A stretch of 64,000 nucleotides of DNA from Pyropia haitanensis (lineage: Eukaryota; Rhodophyta; Bangiophyceae; Bangiales; Bangiaceae): NCBI GenBank assembly GCA_008729055.1, contig SDUX01000002.1, positions 4,987,874 through 5,051,873 on the forward strand, written 5' to 3'. Positions 11,231-24,102 of the stretch are shown here, piece by piece. A model generated the notes under the pieces. That model had not been told where the DNA came from, ran no database searches, and was given only the letters and a program-made list of their open reading frames with translations. Positions within the stretch are counted from its first letter, which is position 1. Each line of letters starts with the position of its first letter. The position numbers were made by a program, and so were the translations under genes.

Positions 11231-11602
11231 CGCCGGCAACGTGGGGGGGGGGGCGCCGTGCGGCCGCAGGGCGGCCGCGCTGGGGGGGGAACGCGTGGGC
11301 ACGGGTCCAGCGGTGGACGCCGCGCGCCCGTCGGCGGCGGGCGCACGCGGTCCACGGGCGGGTCGCGGCCGCACGCGCGGCGGCGGCGCCCCTCCAAAGG
11401 TTACAGCATCGGGCGGCGGCCATCCCGCCTACCCCCCCCCATCCCGCCACCCCTCAATGTACAATAAAAAAACAGGCAAACAGGGGACCGCCAGAGCCAC
11501 TGGCGTGTGCGCGTACACGCACAGCGGAGGGGGGGGGGACGGCGCACGCGCCTACCCCCACGGCGCCCCCTCCACCGCAGCACCCCCCGCCCCCCCCCCC
11601 CC
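11231..11602. other. Short spacer between convergent genes
   Basis: Holds the 3' ends of the BRCT gene (plus) and the topoisomerase gene (minus). An AATAAA hexamer at 11463-11468 on the plus strand is a possible polyadenylation signal for the BRCT transcript. The minus-strand topoisomerase frame stays open here only in the wrong register. Confidence 0.45.
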
Positions 11603-14181
11603 TCACTCCACCGCGGGCTGCCGCTGGCAGCCGCTGAGCAGGATGAGCCGCACGGGGCACGCGTCCGCGTCGGCCGCGTCGGCGGCCGCGGCCGCATCTG
11701 GGGGCGGCGCCCCCCCCCCCTCGGCCGCCGCCGCCGCCGCCGCCGTCGCCGCCGCCGTCGCCGCCGCCGGGCCCCGCGTCGGCGTCGACGGCGGGCCGCC
11801 GCCGCGGCGCGGCGGCCCAAAGCGCACCCCGTACGCCGCGTCGGCCGGCCGGGGCGCGAAAAACAGCAGCTGCCGGCCCGCGGCGGCGGCCGCGCCGCCC
11901 GCCGCGCCGCCGGCGCCCACCGCCCCCCCCCCCCAAGGACGGCGCCGAAGCCGCCGCCGTCGGCGCCCGCGGCGCGGTCGCCCGCCTCGACGTGCTCCCG
12001 CAGCTTGCGCTCGAGCACCTCGGCGGTGAGGGCGCCCGCGGCCACGTCGGCCGCGTGGCGCGCGGCGACCGGGTGGACGGGCGGCGCCTCAAAGGCGAGC
12101 ATCGCGACGAGCGCGCGGGCCACGTCGGGCACGTAGCGCGCCAGGTTCCGCCGCCGCGCCGCGCGCTCCCGGGCGGCGGCCTTGCGCGCCAGCTTGGCCC
12201 GCAGCTGCACCCCGCACGCCATGATGGCCTTGCGGACGGACCGCTGCAACGCCTCGGCGTCGTCGGCAATGTACTCCTTGCCAGTGCCCTTGAAGGGGAT
12301 CCGCGTCGAGACGATGGAACAAAAGACGCCCACCCGGTCGGTCGTCGGGTTGATCTTGTAGACGGCCCAGTTGATGCGCTTGAGGGCGGTGCGCGTGACG
12401 ACGTCGTTGCCCCCTTCAAACAGCAGCGGGATGCGGTTGGCAAAGCGGTAGACGGACAGGCCGGGCTTCATGACGCCCCCGCCGAGCGCGACCGCCACCT
12501 CCACGATAAACGGGTGGCCCTCAAACGCGCCCGCCGACTCGGCGTGGGTGACGACCAGCTCGGGGCGGAGCTCCTTCATCACCCCCAGCCGCAGGTTGTA
12601 CTCCCCCGCGGGGGACAAGCACGACCCTGACGGGTCGGCAAAGCGGGTGACGGACTGGAAGAGCGCGTGGATCTCCCGCACGTGGTTGAGGCCGACCTCG
12701 CCGACGGTCAGGCCGGGGGTGAAGCGGGGGCCCAGCTCCGCCAACAGCCGCCCCGCCAGGTCGGGGGAGATGGCGGAAAACTGGGTGGTCAAGAACTGTT
12801 GGACGGGCATCGTCGGGGGCACCTCGTCGAGCAGCGCCCGCAGCAGCAGCTGATTCACCGCCGCGGGGTGGTGCTTGACCTCGGCCGCGGGGGGGGGCAT
12901 CGCCTCGCAGCGGCGGGAAAAGGTCATGGAGAAGGACGCCTTGTCGACGCGTCCGGGCGTGGCGGGCACGGCGCCGCTGCCGTCGGGGGCGATGGCCGCA
13001 CCCGCCACCTCCGCGCCAGCTTCGCCCTCCGGCTGCGCCGCCGCCGCGCCGCCCACCCCCCCGACGGCGGTCGCACACCCGTCGGCAGAGTAGCGCAGCA
13101 CGAGGTGCGCGTACGGGGTGATGACCGCCAGCTGGCGGAGGTACGCCACCACCCGGTGCTTGTACATGGTCCACGCGCCCTCGATGGTCACGCTGACCTT
13201 GGTGCCCCGCCAGCCGTCCACGTTGGCCACCTGCGTGTGCGACAGGATGACCGGCCGGTTGGCCGCAATGTCAATGTCCAGCGTGCAGTGCGTGACGGGC
13301 GCGGACGGCGACGTGGCCGTGACGATCGAGACGGGTAGGCCCGTGGACATCTTGGCCCAGATGAGGGCCATCTTGGAGCCGAGCCCAAACTTGCCCCGCG
13401 ACTGCCGCACGCGGTAGTTGGTGCCGGCAAGGACGACGCCCATCATGGACGGCACCTCCTGGTGCGGCATGCCCGTGCCATTGTCCTCGACGGTGATGCG
13501 GAAGACGCCCGTCTCGCCCGCCCGCCCGCGGGGGGTCGGCGCCGCCGCGCCGCCGACGTCGCCGCTGGACGCCGCGGTGGCCGCGTTGTCGGGCGCCCCC
13601 ACCACGGGCCCGCCCGGTCCCTGGCCGAGGCTGACGCGGTTGCCCAACGGCAGGCCGGCCGTCGCCCCCGCCGCCGCCGCCGGGGCGACCGGGAGGCCCG
13701 CCGCCGCCGCCGCCGCCGCCGCAGCCGCGGCCGACTGGGCCAGCCGGGCCGCCTCCTTGGCCGCCTCCTTTGCCTCCTTGGCCGCCGCCCGTCGCTCCTT
13801 GGCCGTCACCGGCGTCGCAAAGAGGCCGAGGTCCGTCCGCGCCGTCGCGCGGCCGAGGCCGACCAGGTCTCGGAACGACGCCGCCGACAGCGCCTCGATG
13901 GCGACGCTGATGTCTGGCGGCACGGGCACCGCCTCGGCGGCGTCGAGGGCGTTCTCCACCAGCTCCCGGACGGTCGTGTACAGGCTCTTGCCGGCATTGT
14001 CAAAGCCCGCAATGTTCTTGTTGTCCGCAAAGAACTGGGCGGGCGACTTGACCTGCAGCTTGGCACGGCTCAGGCCGCCGTCGCCGGCGGCGGCACCCGC
14101 CGCCGGCCCAGACGCGCGGGGCTTTTTGCGCGCGGCGGGCGCGCCGCCGTCGGCGGCGGCGGCGGCGCGCTTGCCCACCAT
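11603..14181 (-). CDS. TOP6B: DNA topoisomerase VI subunit B
   Basis: GHKL-type ATPase subunit of the type IIB topoisomerase found in archaea, plants and algae; in plants it is needed for endoreduplication. From the ATG at 14181 the conserved start is AQFFADNKNIAGFDNAGKSL. The N-box is at about residue 73-80 (ELVENALD), the DxGxG box at 233-238 (DNGTGM) and the G2 box at 263-270 (GKFGLGSK). Later blocks include AVITPYAHLVLRY, DPSGSCLSPAGEYNLRLG, TRTALKRINW and IPFKGTGKEYI. An alanine-rich insertion of roughly 100 residues separates the N-box region from DNGTGM. Near 11934-11923 a 12-base C run shifts the frame: the upstream frame becomes Arg/Pro-rich, while the next frame gives LLFFAPRPADAAYGVRF and ends RLILLSGCQRQPAVE at 11603. 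I take 11603 as the true stop. Confidence 0.93.
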
Positions 14182-14895
14182 GGCGGCGGCGCCACTGGCG
14201 GGGGGGGGGGGGGGGGGCGGCGCGGGCGCGGCCGGCCGCGTGCACGGCGGCGCCACGCCAGCGGCTGCGACCTGCGACGGCAGGCCAGCAGAGACGGCCA
14301 GACTGCCGACGCCCCACACGGGGCGGCAGGCGGCGGCGGTGCTCCGTTGCCGGTACACCGCCCGCCGAAGACGGTAGCCGCGCCGACAGAGAGCGAGTGG
14401 ATCAGACTGCCACAAAGCCTCTGCTTTTGCCGTTGCGCGCGCTCTCGGTGAAGTAGAGGGCACTGCCACGTGGGTCCCGTCACTGTCGTGGGTCGCGGCG
14501 CATTGCGCGTAACATTACTTAAAACTACCGGGATGAAAGTACCAATTGTTGAAAGCTTTCCAAGACCGGCTTTGGTTTGCCGAACTGCATGTGGGTCACG
14601 AAGCGTTCACGTTCTCTCTGCAGACGCTCGACCGGGTCTTCGTCGTGCCACGGCTCTCACCTACGTCGCTGCCAGAGAAGCACCGCTGGCGGAGCGTTAA
14701 CTGTCTGGGTCGCTCACGGTGACGTGGGCCGGCCGCCTGTGGAGTGATCCCGGCGTGGCAGCGGCGGAGCCGCATCGGCCGCTATAGCTTGCTGATGCGC
14801 TCCGTGATCCCCTGCGTGTTGGCCTTGGCGTCCCCAACGCTGGCCTCTTTCCTCCCCGCACAGCCCGGCCCACCTGCCTCCACCACCCGCCCAGC
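14182..14895. other. Divergent promoter region
   Basis: This lies between the starts of TOP6B (minus) and the acyltransferase-like gene (plus). It holds no supportable gene. It contains a stretch of lower GC (about 14500-14590) where a shared bidirectional promoter could lie; no TATA box is evident. Confidence 0.45.
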
Positions 14896-16560
14896 GTGGT
14901 GGCCGCCATGGAGCTGACGCGCGCCCTCAACGACTATGAGAACTTCCTTGCCACCAGCACGTGCACGGTGGGGCTGCTCGTCAACGCCCCCCACCTGCCG
15001 TCACCCGCCGCCCTTGTCACCGCCGCCGCGGCGGCATGGCGGCGCCTGCGGCCCGAGTACGCCTTCCTGTGCGCGCGGCTGCAGGCGGTCACCGACGCGG
15101 CGACGGGCGCGCCCGTCATGGGCGCCCTCGGCCCGACGTACCGGTACCAGCCGGCGGCCGCCGCGGACGCACACGCCGCGTCGTTTGCGGGCCGCACCCT
15201 GCGCGGCGTCCCGGACGGCGGGCCCGCCCAGTCGCTCCGTGACCGGGTGGTGGCGCTCGGCGGGGCGGGGCCAGACACGACGCGGACGCTGGCGAGGGCG
15301 GACGTTGAGGCGTGGGTCGATGCCGCGGCGGGCGGGGGCGCCCACGCGGCGATTGTGTTGGTGCTGTGCCACGCGTGCTCTGACGCGCCGGGCGCGCTCG
15401 CCGTCGGCCACCGCTACGCGCAGCTGCTGGGCGCGGAGGTGGCCGCCGCCGCGGCGGCCGCCGCGCCGGCCGGCACCGTCGCTGCTACCGACGGCGACGG
15501 CGGCGTGGCCGCCCCGCGCGAGGCGCAGCCGCTCATCGACGTCCAGGCGGGCCTCTTTGCCGCGCACGCGGGGTCCCCTCCCGACGATGCGGTGCAGCTG
15601 CCGCCCGCCCTGCGGGCCTACCAAGACGCGCTGCGGGTCGACGGTGGCGGCGGCGGCGGCGGCGACGCGGCCACCGCGCCGCCGCCGCTGCGGGTGCTGC
15701 CGCCCATCGGGGCGCAGCGGGTACCACGGGAGCCGCCCCCCCTCCCACCGCCCACGGCGGGCAGCGACGGCAGCGGCGGCGCCGCGGCGGCGGCGGCGGC
15801 GGCGGCGGCGGGCCGCATCGAGGCCCACTTTTTCGACCTCCCCGCGGCGGCCACCGCGGCGCTGCGCGCCGCCGCCCGCGCCGCGGGCGGCACCGTCCAG
15901 GGCGCGCTGACGGTGGCGGACCTGGCCGCCCGCGCGGCGGTGACGGGCACCCCCCTGCCCGCCCGCGCCGCCGCGGCGGTGCCTGTCAACTGCCGCGCCT
16001 ACGCGGCGCCGCCGGTGCCACCGTCGGCGTGCGTGTGCGGGTCGGCGGCGGCGACGGTGGGGGTGGTGCTGGCGCCGGCCGCCGCCGCCGCCGACGCCGT
16101 CCGCGACGTGTCGGCGGCGGTGCGGGCGGCGGTGCCGGGCCAGCCGGTGGACTGGCTGTGGCGGCTGCTGCACGCGCCGGCGACGCTGCCGGCGTGCAGC
16201 CTGATGGACTCGTCCGTTGGCGTGTCGCCCATCGCCACCGCCTACGCGGGCGGCGCGGTCGGCGTCGCGGAGACGCTCTTTTTTGGCGCCGCCACCGCCA
16301 CCCCCGCCGACGCGCAGGGCACGATGGTCCACGCGCACACGTTTGACGGCCGCCTCCACGTGGCGTGCAACGCGACCGTGCCGGGCGTGTCGCGCGCCTG
16401 GGCCGCCGCCGTTGCCGCGGCGCTCCGCGCGTGCCTGCTGGCGCTCAGCGAGGGGGGGGGGGGGGGGACGCTCGAGGCGCTGCGGCAGGTGGCCGTTGCG
16501 GCGGCGGCGGCGGCGTCGGCCAAGACCATCCAGGGAGGTGGGAGCGACAGCTGCGCGTGA
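14896..16560 (+). CDS. Condensation/CoA-acyltransferase-fold protein
   Basis: Single-exon protein of 554 aa. The first half contains VLVLCHACSDAPGALAVGHRY, whose HACSD matches the HxxxD catalytic motif of the CoA-dependent acyltransferase superfamily (NRPS condensation domains, alcohol acetyltransferases, wax-ester synthases). The second half has VPVNCRAYAAPP, the SLMDSSVGVSPI block where homologues have a Ser/Asn-rich strand, and TFDGRLHVACNATVPGVSRA, typical of the closing strand and helix of these enzymes. Ala/Gly-rich inserts lie between. The Met at 14908 (MELTRALNDYENF) fits family N-termini as well as the Met at 14896. A transferase using an acyl-CoA donor is likely; the substrate cannot be told. 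No signal peptide is present. Confidence 0.7.
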   Translation: MVAAMELTRALNDYENFLATSTCTVGLLVNAPHLPSPAALVTAAAAAWRRLRPEYAFLCARLQAVTDAATGAPVMGALGPTYRYQPAAAADAHAASFAGRTLRGVPDGGPAQSLRDRVVALGGAGPDTTRTLARADVEAWVDAAAGGGAHAAIVLVLCHACSDAPGALAVGHRYAQLLGAEVAAAAAAAAPAGTVAATDGDGGVAAPREAQPLIDVQAGLFAAHAGSPPDDAVQLPPALRAYQDALRVDGGGGGGGDAATAPPPLRVLPPIGAQRVPREPPPLPPPTAGSDGSGGAAAAAAAAAAGRIEAHFFDLPAAATAALRAAARAAGGTVQGALTVADLAARAAVTGTPLPARAAAAVPVNCRAYAAPPVPPSACVCGSAAATVGVVLAPAAAAADAVRDVSAAVRAAVPGQPVDWLWRLLHAPATLPACSLMDSSVGVSPIATAYAGGAVGVAETLFFGAATATPADAQGTMVHAHTFDGRLHVACNATVPGVSRAWAAAVAAALRACLLALSEGGGGGTLEALRQVAVAAAAAASAKTIQGGGSDSCA

Positions 16561-17448
16561 GCGGCCACTACCCGCGGTGCAGACCCGGTGATGACCACAG
16601 GGGGCCAGGGGGGAGTGCCGTGAGCGACGGTCCACCAGTGGTGGCACCATGCACACTGCTGGCCGCGGATGGGGGCGCCCCGCCGAGCGGGCTGCGGGTG
16701 AGACGCAGCGGCGACGGCGAGGTCTGGCCGCACTGCGCCCCCTGCGCTGCCGCTGCCGGCGTTGGGCATCCAACACCCCAAGCTCGAGGCATCCGTTCGA
16801 GAGACAAACTCTGACGCTGGAACGCGGCACCCGAGATGCACTCCAAGTCCGCCGCTCAGTTCCGCCGAGCCCGCGTGCACACGCCGCGTCAGCACTGGGC
16901 GTCTCCCGTCTCCCGCCCGCACCCGCCGCACCGCCGCCGACAGCGCCGGGACGTGCCGGCCGGCAGCCATTTTCCCATGACCGCCCATGGCGGCGAGCAG
17001 CACCACCGCCGTGACCACACCCCCATCCACTCTGCGCCGCGGCGCGCGCACGGGTGCCCGCCCGCGTCGGGTCGGGCGGGGGCGCCCGCCGCCGCTGCCG
17101 GCCACACCCTTCTATGGGCTGTGGGGCGGCAACGCGAGCGCACCGACCACACGCTCAACCGCCAAGGCATTGGGCGGCGGCTGCGCCCGTGGCGGACCCC
17201 GATGGCCACGGCGACCGACCTTTTGTTCTCCGATGACACTGCCTAGCTGGTGGGCAGAACGCGCGCCGCAAAACGCAACATACAACACGAGCAGGACAAA
17301 GATGGACACCGGACGCACGGGAAATCAAGGTGTTTAACACTCAGCGCATGGAAAAAGAGGTGCCATGCGATACCACCACCAAGGAAAACTATATACCACC
17401 AGAGCGAAACTCCTCCCGTCAGGCGACGTTCGCCACGTCACTGGCACC
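16561..17448. other. Spacer between convergent genes
   Basis: Separates the acyltransferase-like gene from the 3' end of glutamate dehydrogenase. Short frames on both strands have no recognisable content. The stretch near 17260-17400 is AT-richer and probably the dehydrogenase 3' UTR. Confidence 0.45.
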
Positions 17449-19589
<2,141 letters not shown>

Positions 19590-20283
19590 GACGGCAGTGG
19601 GGCGGGGAAATGGAATTTGGAGGTGTGCGTGCGTGCGTGTGGGGGGAAACGGAGCGGGAACGACAGCGGAGTGGTGTGATGCACACGGTGCAGAGGCAGT
19701 TCGTCTCAATCAGTCCCGGTCGTCGCGCTGAGGAACCAGGCGATGGAGTGCCATCGCACGGTGCAGCTGCGCATTTGTGCACGGGCGCAGCCAAGCTCGC
19801 CAGCACGCTGCCGCTCGCTGGGATCGGTTGGCACAAGGAGTCCCTCTGAAGCAGCAGCCCCTGCGAGAGAAACCGCAGCGCTCGAGAAACCAATCTGAAG
19901 TGCGCCGTCCAGCTGGAGGGGGGCGGATGGCACGACAGCCCGGTTTCTCGGGCCGACACCGAGCGACGAGAGCTGAAGCCCCTGCAGCTGCTCACGCCAA
20001 CACGCACGAGCTGATTGGATGGTGCGACGAGCCGGATGCAAGGCTTATGCACACTGGTTGGTCGGCCCGTGCCGATGCAACCGTGCAGGCCAATGGGCGA
20101 GCGGGATCAGGTCAGGTGGGGGCGGTTCTCTTGCCCATTGGACCGCCGAGAAAAACTTGCATGCAGGAGCTTGCATCGGGGTCCTTGCAGCGACGTTCGG
20201 CACTCGGTCAATACCACCATCTTCCAGTGTTACTGTACACGAGGCCTGCCACTCGACGTGGCGGCGCGTGGCTGTGGGACACT
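19590..20283. other. Glutamate dehydrogenase upstream region
   Basis: Non-coding sequence between the dehydrogenase start and the retrotransposon. The dehydrogenase promoter should lie here, so the element inserted about 0.7 kb upstream of that gene. A CCAAT motif is visible near 20090. Confidence 0.45.
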
Positions 20284-20288
20284 GGGAC
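20284..20288. other. Target-site duplication, left copy (GGGAC)
   Basis: Five bases immediately left of the element, identical to 27164-27168 immediately right of it. A 5-bp duplication is what Ty1/copia integrases produce. Confidence 0.93.
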
Positions 20289-20879
20289 TGTGAGTATCGG
20301 CGAGGATGTGGAGAAAAACGCAGTGTACCCCACGAGGCCAGACACCGGCGACCCGACACCCCAACGCGGGGTGGCGAGTTCCAATGTCTAGTCTGCCGGG
20401 CCGAGGGCGCCCGGCACTCAGGTGCGCGGCCGGGTGCTCTTATACCCCGCCCCGCACGCGGCGGCAGGTCCGCCGCACGCGGCGGTGAGCGCCCCCGACA
20501 CGCCCACAGACGCAAGTCTAGCCCCCCCTCTCCACACGGCCATCAGCCCACCTATTGTGGACAACACCCGCGAATCACCCCCTTCCACTCAAGCAAAACA
20601 ATGCACAAACCGGCCAATCACGGCCTGGCGAAACACATAATCGAGCCAATCGGCCCGACCCAATCTGTCAGCCATCACCGGGGGTTTGACCAAACATCAT
20701 TGATGTTCGGTCACACCCCGCCGAGGTCTGACCAAACGCAAACGCGTGTCCCCCACAATCTTGGCAGGATCCGGTCCAGCGCCCAATCATCGGTCACATG
20801 GCTGGGTCCGAGTCTCGCCTCGCCGCGCGGCACGAGGGTGCGGGGCAGCGCACGCCCCCCCCGCAGCGGCGTAATCACA
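20289..20879 (-). repeat. 3' LTR of the copia element (591 bp)
   Basis: In element orientation it begins TGTGATTACG and ends GATACTCACA, so it is bounded by the short inverted repeat TGTGA/TCACA. Its first bases supply the stop codon of pol. The imperfect purine-rich sequence just outside (GGAAAACCCGGGAG) may act as the polypurine tract. Confidence 0.95.
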
Positions 20880-23800
20880 CTCCCGGGTTTTCCACACCCG
20901 AGTGCCGCGGCGACGCGTCGGTGCGCGTAATCCACTGCTGCACAGGGTTGACGTCCTTGGCCGTCTTCATCATGGCGCTCAGCGCCGCACACTGACCCGG
21001 CTTGGTCAGCCCATCGGCAATGTTGTGCTCGGATTGAACCAGCCCCACGTTGGATATCTCGTGGCGGTTGTAGGCCTCCCGCGCCGCGGCCACGTCAATC
21101 ATTAGCCGCTTCTCCGTGGTGTGCGACGCCCGCGTAATGACGTCAAACATCTGCTTCGAGTCCGTGAGCATCACAAGCGGTAGGTGCTGGTGATAAATGC
21201 GCTCTAGGTCGTGCTTGAGGATGAACGCGGTGTCAAACGCGTCTGCAAAGGCGTAGACCTCCCCTGCCATAATGCTCCGCACCACACGCCGCGCCTTCTT
21301 GCTGGAGTAGCTCAGCACGTGGCAGTTGTTGTCCCCGTCGCAAAGCATCACAATGTAACCGAGCTGGGATGAGAGATCGTCATTGTTGGCAAAAGACGCA
21401 TCAGAGTAGGCGCGCAGGTGCAGCGTCTCTCGGCTCAGGGGTCCATAGGTCAGCCCTAAGTCCTTGGTACTGTGGGCGTACTTGATAGCCTTGTTCAGTT
21501 CCCGCACGTGGCGCTCGCAGAAGGTCTCGGCGGTCACTTGTGCAGCCCGGTTGATAGCACAGCAGAGATCGGGCCTGCTGTGAGCCAGCCATCCAAACCC
21601 CGCTCGGGCAGACACAAAGGCGTCAAAGGAGATGTCGGTTGGCAGCTTGCTCGCCGCTGCGACGTAGGACTCCTGGCTGAGCACGAAACATCGCGGCGAC
21701 CCGTCCAGCGTCTTGAGAAACGCGCCCACAAACTCGAGGTTGTCCCACACCCGCGGCTTGGACTCGAACGTTTCCAGCGTCTGCTGGGTCAAGGTCTGGA
21801 ATGACTCATCGCCGCCGTTCAGCAGGTCGTCAACATAACCGCCCAACAGTCCCACCGTGCGCCCATTCTCCTCCTTGATGAAGAGTGACGGATCTCCCGT
21901 CAGGGGGACCATACCCAGGTCGTCCTTAACGTGACCCGTTAAGGTCACCGCCCAGTAGTCTCCAGCGTCGCACATCCCATATAAGGGCAGGAGGAGCAGC
22001 AGTACCTCGCCGTCACCGACGCCAAACAGCTCGGCATCGGCTGGGCGCGGCTGCAGGTAGATGGTACGCGTGAGTCTCTCCTTGCTCTGCAGGTACGCCT
22101 GGTTCACGTCGTGCGAAAAGATGCGAAAATTGAGCACGGCACTGGTCGACAAGATAATCTTGGTGGAACTCTGGCGCAAGGTGGAGATGTTGTGGACGAT
22201 AAAAGGCTTCTCCTTGTCGTTGTGCCCCTGGAGGACGTAGCGCGACTTAAACTTGGCGTTGTTCGTCCCCACGTGCTTGATCGCGTCGACAAAGCGGCCC
22301 TTGAGGATGGACGCGTCAGCAGGCAGCGAGTCTCTTCGCACCTTCTTGAATGCCCCACGCTTCACGAGTCCGCTGGCCTCCTCCAGCCTCGCAGCCTTAG
22401 CCTCAGCTGTTGAAACCCGAGGGTCCTCTGGCTTGAGGACCTCAGTCTTGAAAATCCGGGAGGGCGTCTCTGCCTCGGCCTGAGTGTCGCGGTAGGCCCT
22501 CTCTTGAATGTACCCCAGGCGCTGGCCCAGGCTGCACACCAAGGTGTCCCCAGCGATGATAGCGTCGACGACGTTGCCCATGTCCTCGTTGCCAACAGTA
22601 TCAGTCGCGACGTCGGCTGGCGTCTCCTCGGTCGTCTCAAGAGGCGGTAAGTACTCCTTGACTTTGTCAATTGAAAACAACTTGAGGCGATCGTTGATGT
22701 CCAGCCACACTTGCTTGCCATCGTGACCCTGCACCGTGTACGGGCCTTGCCACTCGTCCACAGGCTTCTCGCGGTACACGAGGACGCGCATGCCCGGGCT
22801 GATCTCGGTGTTGGACGCCTTCGGGACGTTGCGCCGTACGGCAGTACTTAGCCGCGCACGAGCGACGTGCTTGACCATGTCCGCGCGGGCCTCCACCAAC
22901 GCCTTGTTCCGCTCCCGCTGCATCGGCAAGTCGACGGGGTTGACCGGCATGCGGGGGTTGATGCCAAACACGAGGAGAACTGGAGAGATACCCATCGGCC
23001 CCGCTGTCTGGTTCATGGCCCACACGGACAGGGACAAGGCTTGACCCTTGTCAATGGTCGGGTGCGCGGCACGCACGCGCCGGAAGATCTGGCGCAGAAA
23101 CGCATGGTAGCGCTCACCTGCACCAAGGGAGTTGTGGCTCTCAACACCCGAGTCCCGTTGCTTGATGCCAGCCGCCTCAACTCGTGCCCTCCATTGCGGT
23201 GCCTGCAGCTGCGGCCCTTGATCGACGTGCAGCTCTTGTGGGTATCCAACATACGCGGCCACCCAAATCTTGACGAATAGGTCCCACGTGGCATCGGCCG
23301 TCTGGCCATCGCCCATAAAACCGGCCGCGCTCCAGAGGGTGTCGGCGTCCACCACATGTAGAACGGCCTCCCCCTCCAGAAACATGAGGTCCAACAGCAC
23401 TAGCCGGTTGAAGCACACGTCCTCGTGGGGGAGTGCCACCCTAAAGCGGTTGGGCTCCTTCCCTAGGCGCTGACAGACGTCACAGGCGTCAGCGACATCC
23501 TGCAGCTGCTTGAGGGTCAGCGGCACCGCGTCGTCAATCTTGGCCCGCCTCATGAGAGCGTACAGTCGCTCCGAGTTGGCGTGGAAAAAGTGCTTGTGAA
23601 TGCGCTGCAGCTCCGGGAAGGTGTATAGTATCTCCGCCTCCCACTCGAAGAAAATGTGCCCCATCTTGCGCACCAACGGTACTTGGATGCCCTCGTTCAC
23701 GCACACGAGCCGGTTGGTTGTGTTGTTCACGTACATGTTGTGCCTGTCGAGGAAGTCAAGTCCCAATAGTAGCGGCACGTTGATAGCCACCACGTCGATC

Positions 23801-24102
23801 TCAATCAAAATCATGAAGCTGTCGGTGATGGGTATGCGCACCGCCACCGTCCCGACACACGGATGTCGCCCGCCACCGAACCGGTACACCATCCCGCTCT
23901 TGTTGCCCAGCGTCACACCCGGGTTGTGGCTCGCAAGGTAGGCCTCAGCCTGCCTCTTGCCGACAACCGTCTTCTCCGCTCCGATGTCCATGCAGGCACC
24001 CTCGAATCTCTCGGCCTTGTCCAGTAAAGTGATGATCTCCTTGTCGACAAATATGTCGGGTGGACGCTTGAGTCTGTGCTTGAGGGAAGGTCGACTAGTC
24101 AA
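20875..24102 (-). CDS. pol: Copia Pol polyprotein (PR-INT-RT-RH)
   Basis: About 1075 codons in the -1 frame relative to gag, overlapping its last bases. Domain order: aspartic protease (active site CMDIGAEKTVV, later VPLLLGLDFLD); integrase zinc finger (H-x-H then CDVCQRLG) and DDE core (LDLMFLEGEA, LHVDQGPQ, GAGERYHAFL); reverse transcriptase (SRYVLQGHNDKEKP, FSHDVNQAYLQSKE, catalytic YVDD); RNase H (AYSDASFANNDD, GEVYAFADAF, LTDSKQMFD). The protease motif is DIG where most copia elements have DTG or DSG. No ATG opens the frame at the overlap; a TGA closes it ten codons before the gag stop. Expression therefore probably needs a ribosomal frameshift. The stop TGA lies within the 3' LTR. Confidence 0.95.
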   Translation of the reverse strand: MTSRPSLKHRLKRPPDIFVDKEIITLLDKAERFEGACMDIGAEKTVVGKRQAEAYLASHNPGVTLGNKSGMVYRFGGGRHPCVGTVAVRIPITDSFMILIEIDVVAINVPLLLGLDFLDRHNMYVNNTTNRLVCVNEGIQVPLVRKMGHIFFEWEAEILYTFPELQRIHKHFFHANSERLYALMRRAKIDDAVPLTLKQLQDVADACDVCQRLGKEPNRFRVALPHEDVCFNRLVLLDLMFLEGEAVLHVVDADTLWSAAGFMGDGQTADATWDLFVKIWVAAYVGYPQELHVDQGPQLQAPQWRARVEAAGIKQRDSGVESHNSLGAGERYHAFLRQIFRRVRAAHPTIDKGQALSLSVWAMNQTAGPMGISPVLLVFGINPRMPVNPVDLPMQRERNKALVEARADMVKHVARARLSTAVRRNVPKASNTEISPGMRVLVYREKPVDEWQGPYTVQGHDGKQVWLDINDRLKLFSIDKVKEYLPPLETTEETPADVATDTVGNEDMGNVVDAIIAGDTLVCSLGQRLGYIQERAYRDTQAEAETPSRIFKTEVLKPEDPRVSTAEAKAARLEEASGLVKRGAFKKVRRDSLPADASILKGRFVDAIKHVGTNNAKFKSRYVLQGHNDKEKPFIVHNISTLRQSSTKIILSTSAVLNFRIFSHDVNQAYLQSKERLTRTIYLQPRPADAELFGVGDGEVLLLLLPLYGMCDAGDYWAVTLTGHVKDDLGMVPLTGDPSLFIKEENGRTVGLLGGYVDDLLNGGDESFQTLTQQTLETFESKPRVWDNLEFVGAFLKTLDGSPRCFVLSQESYVAAASKLPTDISFDAFVSARAGFGWLAHSRPDLCCAINRAAQVTAETFCERHVRELNKAIKYAHSTKDLGLTYGPLSRETLHLRAYSDASFANNDDLSSQLGYIVMLCDGDNNCHVLSYSSKKARRVVRSIMAGEVYAFADAFDTAFILKHDLERIYHQHLPLVMLTDSKQMFDVITRASHTTEKRLMIDVAAAREAYNRHEISNVGLVQSEHNIADGLTKPGQCAALSAMMKTAKDVNPVQQWITRTDASPRHSGVENPGV

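Noticed and set aside
8508..11450. 980-codon minus-strand open frame
   Set aside because: It runs antisense through the BRCT modules and half of the inverted-repeat element; composition is Arg/Gly-rich and nothing is conserved.
20306..20640. Short plus-strand frames repeated at 26590-26924
   Set aside because: They are identical because they lie in the two LTRs; they are antisense to the element.
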